This document shows, in pieces, positions 32,377 through 42,995 of a DNA stretch of 64,000 nucleotides; positions within the stretch are counted from its first letter, which is position 1; the number at the start of each line of letters is the position of its first letter. Origin of the DNA: Cryptomeria japonica (taxonomy: Eukaryota; Streptophyta; Pinopsida; Cupressales; Cupressaceae); contig NC_081415.1 of the NCBI RefSeq assembly GCF_030272615.1, positions 267,207,425 to 267,271,424 of the forward strand, read 5' to 3'. The position numbers were made by a program, and so were the translations under genes. The notes beneath the pieces were generated by a model that searched no databases, was not told the DNA's origin, and was given only the letters and a program-made list of their open reading frames with translations.

Positions 32377-35300
32377 CTGCCATAACGAACACACTAGTTG
32401 AAGCTTCTATCTTATTTCAAAACAATCACATGAGCAATGTGTTCTTTCTCTAGTTCAACAGATGTTTAAAATAGCTAAGAAAACAAATAAGAGGAAATAA
32501 AACTGTCTGTTGTCTTTTAAACTAATCGAAATAAGAACCATGAGTTGGATATGAAAAACAAAGAAAATCCTGCCAAAGAGTTTAACCATATTAGTATAAA
32601 CAGTTTGCATGCACAAGCACATCTCTAACCAGGAAAAAGAAAATGGAAATCAACTCAGAATTTTCTTGAACCTACCTCACTATCAAGCCTCATTAATCCT
32701 CTAGTCTAATTCCGCACAAAGACTGCAAGTGGGCCATATTTTCAGACAAAGTGTCTCCCTCATGGCAGCTACTAGTGGCAGACTGTAGTGATGGCTAAAG
32801 CAGATACAAGCATTTTACACACTGAACTGCTGAATTACTAAAGTGAGTTTAAGTAGTTACTACACTGTCCAAAAGGGTTATGAGCTTTAGTTGGTAGTGA
32901 TATAGTTGTTTAAAATGGAATATTGCCCATTGTTGCATTGCCTTCTGCCAGGACAAATAAGATACTAACTCTTTGTTGCTAATTTGTAGTTCTTACTAGA
33001 AAATTTGGACAGCACCATGTGCATGCAATGGATTAGCCAATGCTTAAGCATCAACTCTCATAGAACTGTTCGAAAAATGGACATCGAAGCCGCATGCTTG
33101 TAAGATTTTTCTAAATGTCCTATAGAGGATGGTTCCTGTCTTTATCTTATGGGAAATGTGGAACCACAAAAACTGATGAATTGTCTCAGGGAACAACATT
33201 GAATCTGCATCTTTACTAAATATTCCATGGTCCAATCTCAGGCAAATGACTATCGGACATGCTCATAATAAAACATATCCTATGACTAATAAATGTAAGC
33301 TCAGACGACATTGTGACAATTCTAGCAAGTAAACTACCATCAATCTACTCTTGCTGAGCCATGTATTGACACCAATGCTGGAATTTTCCATTTGACACAT
33401 ACACTTAATTTAACTTTTATGGCTCCTCAAAGTCAAAAACTGTGGTAGTCATCTCAGGTAGCCTTGTCATAGACAACAGAGGCCAGGTCATTTTCATGAA
33501 TTTATATGGATTAGAACACATGTCCAATAAAACAATCAAGATCACTGACTCATTAAAGGCTTGCACCTTGTTAATATTTGGCCAACCACCATTATCATAG
33601 ATTCTTCAAATATTTTATTTAGTCACCTCCAGTCAATGTTGTAACAATCATGTTAATATTGGAGTTTGAGGTCCAGATAGAAGAGCCGGACCTTTCTCAA
33701 CAAAAATTGCAGACATCAAAGTCAGTCTTGTGAGACGTCATAATACTGAGGTCCACACTGGGATCTAGCCTTTTTCTCTTTGGTCACATTCCTAATTTGA
33801 TGGTCTTCCTATGATTCACAGAATCTGAAAATTATTAAATGTTGTTCATTGTGGTTTTTGATTTCATCATCTGCTAAGTTATCTTTGTAGTAACATCTAA
33901 GTTTTTCACTCCATTTCCTGTCAAATTTAATCCTTCTATTTTTTTCATATGCCACTGCCAGATTCATTGAGTTTTGCTTACAGCTCATCCATTAATGGTA
34001 CCATCTACCATGGCAGGCCAGTCCCCAGCCATCCTGGAATTCGACCTTCATATGGAATAATTTTGACTGCATTGAACAAGTGGCAGTACAGAATTTTTCT
34101 GAATTGAATCACAACAGAAGTTTGACCAGTTTCTTATGTTGACCCTACCACATCAATATTGACTTTCTATAATAACAGTTTTCTCAAGAGGCAGATTTCA
34201 GAATTCAACTTTTGCCAGGAAAAAAAACAGTAGGGTTTCAATTAAGTTTGACTAAGGGTTGTATGATGTCAAGAATGTTTTCATCATCTGTCCTGTGATT
34301 TGAATGCCTTTCTTGGTCACTGTTCTAAAGCCATCGTCAAAACACCTTGAAGTACAATTTAATGGCAAGATTGTGAAGTGACAACCTAGTCTGTGCCATA
34401 AACTTTTGTTTCCACCTCCTATACAATGCAAATTCCACATATATCTAAGCATGTGACTGTTCTTGCCATGAGTACAAGGATGACCACAATGGCACTTCTT
34501 CATATGCCAATACTAGTATCAACAAGCCACATTGCAAAATCAAAAGAAAAGTGTGATGTTACAAGTGTGGACAATTGGGACATTATGCTACTACATTGTT
34601 GCACTCTTCTAGGATGAAATCATCCAAAGACAAAAAGAAGCCTTTGATATATTATTTTGTTGATTCTACTGAACATTCTTCCACTATAGAAGCATCATGT
34701 TTCACAGAAACTTTGGTCCACAGGGCTATGAAGAAAGCTGTTTTTCAAGAGATTTGCAGAATCCTGTCTTGAGTTTGCTGGTAGCTTGAAGATTGGGATG
34801 ATGGTTTAGTGGCAATTTTGACTAGGAGATGGTTTTTGTTTATTTTGGTGTGAGTTGCCTTAGACTATTACAAAGTGGAGCAGATTGGTTGTCAAGTGAT
34901 ATGGAGTTTCATCAACTTCCCATCTCTCATCTGATAATGGGGAAGGTGATGAAAATCACCTATCAAGATGTTGGATTACTAATGATTCTTCATGCAGTGA
35001 CATCAATCAGTATTATCATGCAAAATTGATAGAGATATTGCAAGTAGTCGATTATGCGAGGATGGTGGTTGACATAGTTGAATCATTATACAGATGTTCC
35101 ATATTAGTGAAGAAGTACACAACAGGAAAAAATCACAAAATCATAATTAATCAAGAATCACTGCCAGTTGCAATTTTGTCCCTCTTAAAAATGCTGATTT
35201 TTCTTGAAATCATGGTCAACAATGTTGACCATTTAATTGCCATTTAATCAAGTTTATTAATAAAACCTTACTTGATGTGGATTTTGAACATGTTTTCACT

Positions 35301-35928
35301 TGCCCACAATTTTTTCCATTTTAGGGCTTTCAAACAATTGAAGTTGCTTTTTGGATGACATTGTTAAGGCTATTTTTTTGCTGTTACCTTGTCTTTCTCA
35401 CTACAACATCAAGTTTAGCAACATATGGCAATGAAGGAATTGGCTCAAAATCAGTCAAAATATACACTTTGACAAAGATGACACAGACAATCATGAGGAT
35501 GTTATTCTGATTTCATATTCATGATGCAACTGCACATGCTTAGAGATTTAGCTGTGAATTCTTTCTGATTTCTGTAGCATAGACTGTCTGCTTGTCTTTA
35601 CCAATGTCTGAATGAAGAGTCAGAGAAATGTCCTGCTGCTTGCTAATTATTTAAAGCATTTTGAACTTTGAAAACATTTGTTGAGCTTCATAAATGACAT
35701 GTGTAGTGAATAATTATTATGTAGATAGATAGAAAAGGCCTATCAATTATTGTGTTCTGATTAATTAAAAAAAACAGGTTTTCAGGACCCGAAATCTTTT
35801 ACATAGGAGATTAAGATAAGACAATTAAAAGTCCAAAGCTAATAAACCGCTTACAAAATGACTGGCAAAAAAGCCAGCAAACCAAAAGGACAGCTAAAGA
35901 AAAAAACAGCAAAGAAACTAGGAAAGCA
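32377..35928. other. Gene-free region upstream of the DUF1365 exons
   Basis: Probably intron or 5' flank of the DUF1365 gene. Apart from a gag-like fragment at 34540-34772 and the 3' flank of the interrupted minus-strand ORF at its right end, no coding feature was found. I searched the minus strand for the preceding DUF1365 motif (Asn-Pro-Leu-Ser region) and did not see it. Confidence 0.4.
34540..34772 (+). pseudogene. Gag zinc-knuckle fragment
   Basis: One frame reads CYKCGQLGHYATT around 34555-34600, matching the start of a CX2CX4HX4C knuckle whose last Cys is missing. The following frame 34575-34772 is lysine/serine-rich. No other polyprotein domain adjoins. It could also be a zinc-knuckle fragment of a cellular gene. 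Confidence 0.4.
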
Positions 35929-36441
35929 CTACACAGCTATAGTCTTCAGAAGGTCCTCCGCCTTTTTCACCAACTGGTCATAGGTGGCCTGTTGTGACCA
36001 TTTCACACATCGCCCCGTTGCAAATGGGGACCCCCTCTTTTTGCTCGTTTTTGCTCGCCTTTCGCTTTGCTTTTTAGGGTTTTGGTAATTTGTCAGTTGT
36101 CTGGATTTAGGGTCAAGCCTTAGGGTTCCCGTTTTGACGTTTTCAGGCCAGAGTCTAGTCAGTCTTGAGAGCTTTTTTGAAGCTTCCTCTCGCAGGATGC
36201 AATTTTGAATAAAGTGAATTCGCCAGAGGCTAAGTGAGTTGGTCTATTTTCAATTGGAATTTTGAATGAAGAGTCTAAATTTGTCGAAGTATGAATGATC
36301 AAATTGCGAATTTTGTCCAATTGAGTGATTTTGACCAAATTTTGAAAATTTTGATATTTGATCCTGGGCATGGGGAATGATTTGTTTTTGCCTTGTGAAG
36401 TGATTAAACTTGTGAAATCATGATATTTTGGCCTGTAGGAG

Positions 36442-37470
36442 CAAAATCGCTCCTGTCCCTTAGTGAAGGACCGGTGCTCGTTTTCAAAAATCTTACTATC
36501 TCTGCAAGATCAAGATGATTTTTCGAATGGAAGTAGTAAAGAAAGGCGTGATCTTTCCGTTGAATATAAATTGAAGAATTTCACGAACACAGAAATGCCT
36601 CAGGAAGCAAAATCGCTCCTGTCCCTCAGTGAAGGACCGGAGCTTAAAATCAAACATCACCTCATCCTTGCAGGATTTTAACAACTTGACGATTTGGAGA
36701 GATCCAAGGGAGTGCATTTTACCAGATGAATATAATTTGAAGGCACAAACATGAAGAAAGTGGACCAAATTGCAAAAATCGCTCTTGTCCCTCAGTCAGG
36801 GACCAGGGCGAAATCCATTGTAGCTCCCGTCCCTCTCCCAGGGACCAGAGCGAAATTTCTTATAAGGCAAAATTCAGGCAAAGATCAAGCAAGTTTTAGG
36901 TTTGAGGCAAGCAAAGACAATGAATTGAACCCGTTGAAGACAAATTGAAGATTACGAAACATCAACAAGGGACCCAGATGCCCAAGTTCGCTCCTGTCCC
37001 TCAGTCAGGGACCAGAGCGATTTTTACCTTAGACAAATTTCTTGCCAAGTAAGAGCAAATTCCAAGGCATGGATAAGTGAGATGAAGCCTACAAGAGCAA
37101 GATCGCTCCTGTCCCTCACCAAGGGACCAGGGCGATATTTGCTAAAAAACTTGTTATCCTTTGAAGATCATGTCAAAGCAAAGTTACAAAGGGTTTAAAA
37201 CGTCGTTTGGAAGGCAATGAACAAGGAGTTAAAATCAAGAACGAAGAATTTCAAGTAAGAACATAGGGATCGCTCCTGTCCCTCTCCAAGGGACCAGAGC
37301 GATATCACCTCAAGAGGCACTCATTTGCAAAGTCAAGTCACCCAAGTTCGAAATTCATAGCAAAAACGCCAATTTCAACGTAAGGATGGAGACTTTGAAC
37401 GTCAAAAAGCAAGAATCAAGACCAAGTTGATAGATCGCTCCTGTCCCTCAGTCAGGGACTAGGGCGATGA
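36442..37470 (+). repeat. Hairpin array of element B (8 copies)
   Basis: Hairpins near 36444, 36608, 36775, 36820, 36987, 37104, 37270 and 37434. Arms are ATCGCTCCTGTCCCT and AGGGACCAGAGCGAT around a 4-5-base loop. Most steps are 164-167 bp. Spacers are unique to weakly repeated. Confidence 0.9.
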
Positions 37471-37792
37471 GGTTTGTATTTTTTCATCTTCAAATTTTGG
37501 CGCCAAAGCAAACATTTTTTTGAATTTATTTTAAATGCTAAATTCGATAAATTAAAAAATTCAATTAAAATAGCATTTAAAATTTGCGCAAGATATTAAT
37601 TAATTATTTTTGCCTTGTAAAAAATCGAATTTGTTAATTTAAAAAACAAAGGCATTTAATAATTAATTATTAATTAATTAAAAATCAAATGGAGCGCTTG
37701 GATTGAAAGGTTGGCCTTATTATTTATTTAAAAATCGTTTTAATTACCTTATTTTTACCAAGTCGACCTCAAGGTAATTGTGGTGTGAGCGC

Positions 37793-37800
37793 TTATAAAG
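37793..37800 (+). promoter_or_regulatory. Internal TATA box upstream of the ORF in B
   Basis: TTATAAAG preceded by AAGTCGACC...GTGAGCGC. Element E has the same arrangement (AAGTCGGCC...GTGAGCGTTC, then TATATAA) in the equivalent place. Confidence 0.5.
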
Positions 37801-38103
37801 GGTGGTGAAGATTTTCATTTTCACATTATCATTTTATCATCCACATTCAAGTGCGATTTGGAGTATCCAAAGGAGAAGTGCGAATTGTATTCTCCAAGGT
37901 GGTGCGAAGTATTATCCAAGGAGGTGCGAACCTTAGTTTCCATATTGAGCGAACTTGCCAAGGACATTGAAGATCACGTCAAAGGCATCCCAAAGGTGGC
38001 GAGGACGTTCATTTGAGGGAGATCACGTTGAAGCCATCTAATTTCGATTTTTGCCTAGGCGATTTTCTTGTTTTGCATTTTAAGAGTTAAGCTCTCAATT
38101 GAG

Positions 38104-38307
38104 GTATGGCGATATTGATTTATTGTTTTAAATTTTGAATTATGATCGTCATTGCTTCAAGTTTTGAATTTTGAAATTTTGAATTCCAGTTGCTCAATCG
38201 TTTTTAGGAAATGATAACTCAAGGACTTATCATGAAGTTTCCTAAAATTAATCTAATCTATGTTATGCATTGCAATATCCAGTTACTTATTGTGAAATGT
38301 TGTGTAG
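38104..38307 (+). other. Putative intron before the ORF in B
   Basis: Donor GTATGG after CTCAATTGAG and acceptor TTGTGTAG two bases before the ORF ATG. Element E has GTATGA and TTGTGTAG at matching places (56093-56281), and D has TCTGCAG before its ATG. Confidence 0.45.
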
Positions 38308-38309
38308 GT

Positions 38310-39242
38310 ATGGCGACCCCTAAGGCGGGAGCATCCACCAGTCGTCCAGCTCTCATGAAGGAAGATCAAAAGACCGAAGAAGTGGAGACCAAGATCGTGT
38401 CGAAGTGGAGCAACATTGGAGATACTAACTTGGGCAACTTCAGCACAAAGAAGTTTCGAGATGTCCCTTACATTGGCAAGCCATCACCTGTCGCCTGGAG
38501 GATAATTGAAAGTGGCATCATTAAGGCGGCCGGCTTCCCTCCAGCAGTACAGTGCCATGAGTTGATGATCGAGTGTGCTCGTCATTATGATCCTCAATCC
38601 AGAACGATCGTGTCCAAGGAAGGAAACACTTTGGCGTATCTTTCAGAGGAAGCTATAAGTGAGGCTTTCCATCTTCCAGAGCATAGAGATATGGTCTACA
38701 AGAGCATAGAAGGAGCCAGGTCCATGTACGAAGATGATCCAGATGCTTGCCTAAGCATCATTAACAAGAACTGGTTACTCAAGAGTCGTCCTCGCCTGAG
38801 CAAGGTACCGAACGCACCACACAGGATTGATTTCCAGGAGGAGTACAGAGATTTGATTACAATGCTCAACCGAGTCACAGGAGCCCCTCAAGCTTTTTAC
38901 TTTGAAAAGTGGATGTTCTATTTCATCCAGGTGATAGTTCAGGGTAAAGGAACAATTCATTGGGCTAGAATGATTAGCCATTGCTTGGACGTACAGTTGA
39001 GGAGACTCAAAGCTACCAAGTCCTTCCACATGAGTTCATACGTCATCTATGCCTTGATCAGGAGCTTCGAGTACGCAGGACTACCTCACAGAGGAGTGAT
39101 TGGAATCCACTTGGAAGAAAGAATGAAGAATCTTCCCGAGATTCCAATTGCTGAGATCGAGGGAATCGTATCAAGATTCATTGCATATGCTAAAAAGGAG
39201 CATTGGAAAGGGAATAAGATTCTAGATGAGAGGTTGTTATAG
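38310..39242 (+). CDS. Intact 310-aa ORF inside an LTR, unknown function
   Basis: I start it at MATPKAG because the putative intron ends just upstream and the longer in-frame start (38211) would read intron sequence. Visible motifs: SKWSNIGDTNLGNFSTKKF, then ESGIIKAAGFPPAVQCHELM, ARHYDPQSRTIVSKEG, LSEEAISEAFHLPEH, and MLNRVTGAPQAFYFEKWMFY. The C-terminus is LPEIPIAEIEGIVSRFIAYA. It aligns with the N-terminal third of the D ORF and its last 25 residues align with the D C-terminus, so it looks like an in-frame internal deletion of about 650-700 codons. No signal peptide, membrane segment or known catalytic motif was seen. Its pattern recalls plant transposon-associated helical domains, but this is only an impression. 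The uninterrupted frame suggests recent origin or selection. Confidence 0.7.
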   Translation: MATPKAGASTSRPALMKEDQKTEEVETKIVSKWSNIGDTNLGNFSTKKFRDVPYIGKPSPVAWRIIESGIIKAAGFPPAVQCHELMIECARHYDPQSRTIVSKEGNTLAYLSEEAISEAFHLPEHRDMVYKSIEGARSMYEDDPDACLSIINKNWLLKSRPRLSKVPNAPHRIDFQEEYRDLITMLNRVTGAPQAFYFEKWMFYFIQVIVQGKGTIHWARMISHCLDVQLRRLKATKSFHMSSYVIYALIRSFEYAGLPHRGVIGIHLEERMKNLPEIPIAEIEGIVSRFIAYAKKEHWKGNKILDERLL

Positions 39243-39352
39243 ATGACATGGCACCTTAATTGTCATTGGTCTATGTCTCCTAGATTTTCGTGCCAAATTT
39301 ATAATTGGCTATGCATTTAATGTTGTGCAATAAAAGGGGAACTTTTGTAATA

Positions 39353-39370
39353 AAACCCTAATTAGGGTTT
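39353..39370 (+). promoter_or_regulatory. Telo-box palindrome of element B
   Basis: AAACCCTAATTAGGGTTT, two head-to-head telo-box motifs, 81 bp upstream of the TATA box TATTTATA (39434-39441). The same pair and spacing occur in C, D and E. Confidence 0.7.
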
Positions 39371-42152
39371 AGGTGTCATGATCTTGACCGTTGATCTGCT
39401 TTCAATCTGGACCATTCATTGTAATTGAGGATGCTATTTATACCCTCATTTTCATTTCATTTGTAATAGAGATAGTTAAGAGATTAGAGAGAAAGTTTGA
39501 TGTATTAGAGAGATTAGAGTTAGAAGCGATTTTACTTTTGTAGCAAGATTGAGTTTTGAAGAAAGAATTCAAACAATTGTTGTATATGATGACTTTGAAA
39601 TCAATGAAATATTGAAGTTATGGTGTTTTGTTGCAACTTTCTGGGTTATCTTCATGGTTGTTCAATTTACTTGAATCATGCTCAATCAAAGTAGTGTGTT
39701 AATTCGAAGAACATAGTGTGAGACTTGATCTTTGGTAGGATTCGCTTTCCATACCACTAGCTTCTTGCTGATTGTAGGAACGCCTTGCGTGGTCAACTGG
39801 AGATATTTGAATCACTTAACCTTCAATCATTATTGTATCTTGGATATGTACCTTCGTGGTAGTGTCTTTCATCTTTGATGCATTGAAAATCATTTCGTTA
39901 CCTTAGAAGATCGCACCAATTTCAATTAAGTTGTTATTTTATGGCGAAACTGAAGTTGGTAGAATCTTGCCAAGTCTTGTCTACATGAAGTCATTCTTAG
40001 GGTTAGAATAGATTAGATCTCTTGTAAACCCTATCCTTTTGTTATTTTTTGAAACCTTCTTTAGTTTAGTAACACTTTCGGAGTGTAAGGCCCCTTAAGA
40101 ACACAGCAAATCACATCATACCGCTGGTGCTTATCCACACGTAGAGACCCTACTAACCAGAACATTGGAGTCATCCTAACTGATCCTTCATGCGAATCTT
40201 CAGCAGTTAGAGACTTTATTCAAGAGAGGATAAGATGCCTTTAGGTATTTTATTCTGTGTATGATGGTGTACAAAATACACGTCAACATGGCCCCAAACA
40301 ACTTTGAGATCTTCCAGGTCCTTGTTAGGTTTCTTTTCTTTCTTTTTGCCTCTGGTTCTGGTTCTGGGTCCTTGAGCGTCTCCTGTGCCTTCTGTGTCAG
40401 GGTCAATATCCAGGGTCTCCTTCTCCTCGTCCAATTTGCTGATGAGAGTAATAGTGTTGCTAGCAGAAATCTTCAAGATGCTTAAACTCTATTCTGCAAT
40501 ACTCTTGAGGCAATCCTCAATTTTGCTGACTTTACTGGCAGTGCTCGAAATAGTTTGATCATTAGCGTCAGCAAGATTTTTCCTTTCCAGCAGGTCTTTC
40601 TCTATTTTCTCAAATCTGGGGTTGAAGGAATCTCTTATGTTTTCAGCTTTTGCAATGGTATTTTTCAGGTCCTCAATGTAATCAGCCATAGTCTTCCCTT
40701 CCCCAAAGTTGATGGTTTCCCAAATCTGAATTCTGTGGCTGAGTTTTTGGTTGTCATCCACAGCTTTCTTGTAACCAGTTATTAGCCACTCCACAGTGCC
40801 CATGAAACCTTGCATACCCTCTGGAGGAGGGTTAGGGGAAGGATCAACCTTACCGGGGATATCTTGTTCCTTTTTTGGAGTAACCCGAACAGTAGCTGTG
40901 TCTTCAACCCTAAGAGCCTCGCCAGTGGTCACCTGCTCCAGGTTCTATTCGGCTTCCGAGGTCCTTTCTTGCTTATAAACCTCCAGCTCCTTCACATTCT
41001 CCTCCTTCCTCTTATGCTTGTTTCTAGACTGAGTGTGAACTTTAGTTTTCTTTTTCGGAGAACCCTGAGGTTTCTCCTTCTCTGAGTCTTCAGAGACCTC
41101 CTCCTCCGAGGAAGAGCTAATCTGGAGGATTCTGCCTTTAGGTTTTTTGCCCTTAGAGGAAGGTCTTGTTTTCGTATATTTCCTCTTTTTACCAGTTTCA
41201 AAATCCGAAACATCCAAGCTCTCCTCAGAATCGCTCGATGGGTCACTATCGGAATCCTCATCCACTGAAAAGACAGAGTCAGACCCATCCTCCTTAGACT
41301 CTATAGAGGGCTGCAGGCGGGCTATTTGATTGGCCTTGAGATGGTCATAAATGAGGACCATTAAGCCTTGATGCATGGCAGTGTCCCCCATGGGGTTCTC
41401 TTTGTAGGCCTTAATAGTGGCATTCATCGAACATAACAGAAAATAAGGAAAATTAACCTTCTCATCATGCCTAAAATGATTCAGCAAGATGAAATGGTAG
41501 CCGTAAACTTTGGTAAACCTACCATCTAATGTAATGTAGCGAATTAAAACAAAGAGGACCTCTCGCCAAGGTTTAACAAAAGCCCTAGGAGGATAGTAAG
41601 TTTTACTTAACTTCACCAGGCGTTTTTTCTCCTTCTCGGTTTCCGGATATGTCAATGGCCTCCTTACTGACTTTTTTGTCTCTATAGAAGTTGCATCCTT
41701 CCCTTCTGAGGCCCGTGGCTTGGGCAATAAGGTCTTCATCAATTTCAACAATCTGGTCTCCCATTTTCAGCATACCCTTTCTCCAGTTTTTGCAGAAAAA
41801 ATTGGTAACCGTGCCATCTCGTCCGTGGAGTCTCTCCATGAATTTCGAAAAACCACCCTTCTGCAAGATGCTCCAAACCGCCTCTTTCTGTTTCCATTCC
41901 TTGCAGCTGCTAGGTTCGTATCGCCGTCTGTTACCACCCATATTTTTGCTGTTCAGAGCCGAGTTTTGAAACTTGCAGAGAGTTTTAGCCAGAAAGCTTA
42001 TCGGAACTATCAATTTAACCCAAAAAGCATGGGAAGTGATGGAATAAGTATTATAATAAATGAGGCTGACATTATTATAATAACTCGAAGTACTCCATTT
42101 AGTCCTTTTCATTATTATTCTGTCCATCAAAAATCTTTGGAGTGCTTTTATA

Positions 42153-42418
42153 TCAGTCCTTAAAAATGATTAGTCTGACATTCTCAAGGAGTCCTTGTTC
42201 TCCCGTCCGTGTAATCATTTCATCTTTATTAACCGCCGCGTTGACAGCCCAATCAGCAGAGCCATTGGCCTCACGGTAGATGTGGGATATGTTACTTTTT
42301 TCAAAAGTGCTGATAAGGTCTCTAGTAGCTTTAATGATATTGGTGATCGACCATGATGGCTTTGAGGTCCCCTTGAGACAATTTATGATGTTGTTTGAAT
42401 CCCCTTCAATCCATATGT
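42153..42418 (-). pseudogene. LINE RNase H, C-terminal half
   Basis: The minus frame encodes YIWIEGDSNNIINCLKG, then YREANGSADWAVNAAV and a stop at 42153. The catalytic Asp residues of GDSN and SADW are present. It continues the half at 48019-48223 once element C and one AGGGG duplication are removed. Confidence 0.85.
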
Positions 42419-42892
42419 AGGGGTATTGTGACATATTCACACATCGCCCCATTGCAAATGGGGACCCTTACTTTTTTGCTTTCTGGGGTTTGCTTTCTAG
42501 GTGTTTAGGGTTTGTCTGTTAGCCTTTGCATTTTGAGTGTCACCAGGGGATCAATAGGATGGTAGGCTTTGCTTGAGCCAGGGAAGTCAACAGGTGCTCC
42601 AGGTTAGGGTTTCTTTGAGAGTCTTCCTTAGGGCCTGGTTTTGCTCTTGTTGCTAATTGTGTCTTGCTTTGTGAGTGGGTATCATTCTTGAAGGTCCGAG
42701 CTAGGTCAAGTTGGTGAGTGATGAAGTCTAAAATGTCAACCTGATCTTCAAATGCCCAAGAATTTGGCTGTCTGGAATGCCCTGATCCTGAAATTTGACT
42801 AAGTCTGGAACACTGAAGAATCCTCCAAAAACTAGATTTTGCAATATAACTCCTAGAGGTCCGAAACCACTCTCAAACATCCTGACAGTATA

Positions 42893-42964
42893 TATGGAAT
42901 ATAACTTAAAGTATAAGAAAGAATATCTTTCTTCTTTCTTATACTTTAAATGTTATATTCCATA
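42893..42964 (+). repeat. Long hairpin preceding the array in C
   Basis: The arms TATGGAATATAACTTAAAGT... and ...ACTTTAAATGTTATATTCCATA pair over about 33 bases with a very short loop. Element E has the same hairpin (53110-53168) with a shorter stem; F has a decayed version near 63613-63675. Confidence 0.85.
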
Positions 42965-42995
42965 AAATGATCCTGACGGAGAGTCCAAAATGTCA

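Larger units (their letters stand above)
35990..40288 (+). mobile_element. Element B: 4.3-kb LTR-like element with intact ORF
   Basis: TGTTGTGACC ... CACGTCAACA, with identical 5-bp flanks TGGCC (35985-35989 and 40289-40293). Order: a 5'-end palindrome, an eight-copy hairpin array (36442-37470), an internal TATA box (37793), a putative leader and intron (38104-38307), a 310-aa ORF (38310-39242), a telo-box palindrome (39353), a second TATA (39434), an untranslated leader-like region, and a terminal hairpin GTGTA/TACAC. No internal LTR repeat was found, so it is read as a solo LTR with a very long U3. Confidence 0.85.
35929..41941 (-). pseudogene. Unknown acidic/coiled ORF, split by element B
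   Basis: Starts at ATG 41941 (MGGNRRRYEPSS), about 210 bp after the end of the LINE RNase H on the same strand. Segments: 41941-41603 (FMERLHGRDGTVTNFF, IDEDLIAQATGL); after a frameshift 41670-40945 (YGYHFILLNHFRHDEKVNF, then a Ser/Glu/Asp-rich stretch and a Lys-rich stretch); after in-frame TAG stops 40932-40216 (coiled-coil-like heptads, ADYIEDLKNTIAKAENI). It then crosses element B, and with B and one duplication removed it reads KLFGA then TYDQLVKKAEDLLKTIAV and stops at 35929. I do not recognise a family. It could be ORF1 of a second LINE copy, a gag-like protein, or a captured gene. Confidence 0.6.

Noticed and set aside
32640-32790. A possible further DUF1365 exon ending with a GAG-GTAGG donor on the minus strand.
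   Set aside because: The frame that fits the splice phase has a stop within about ten codons and shows no DUF1365 motif.
33044-33235. A 63-codon minus-strand ORF near the DUF1365 exon.
   Set aside because: No splice-compatible ends in a matching phase and no resemblance to the family.
35990-40288. Element B as a complete retrotransposon with two LTRs.
   Set aside because: I searched its interior for a second copy of the start (TGTTGTGACC, CACACATCGCCCC) and of the end (TTTTATTCTGTGT…CAACA) and saw none, so a solo LTR fits better.
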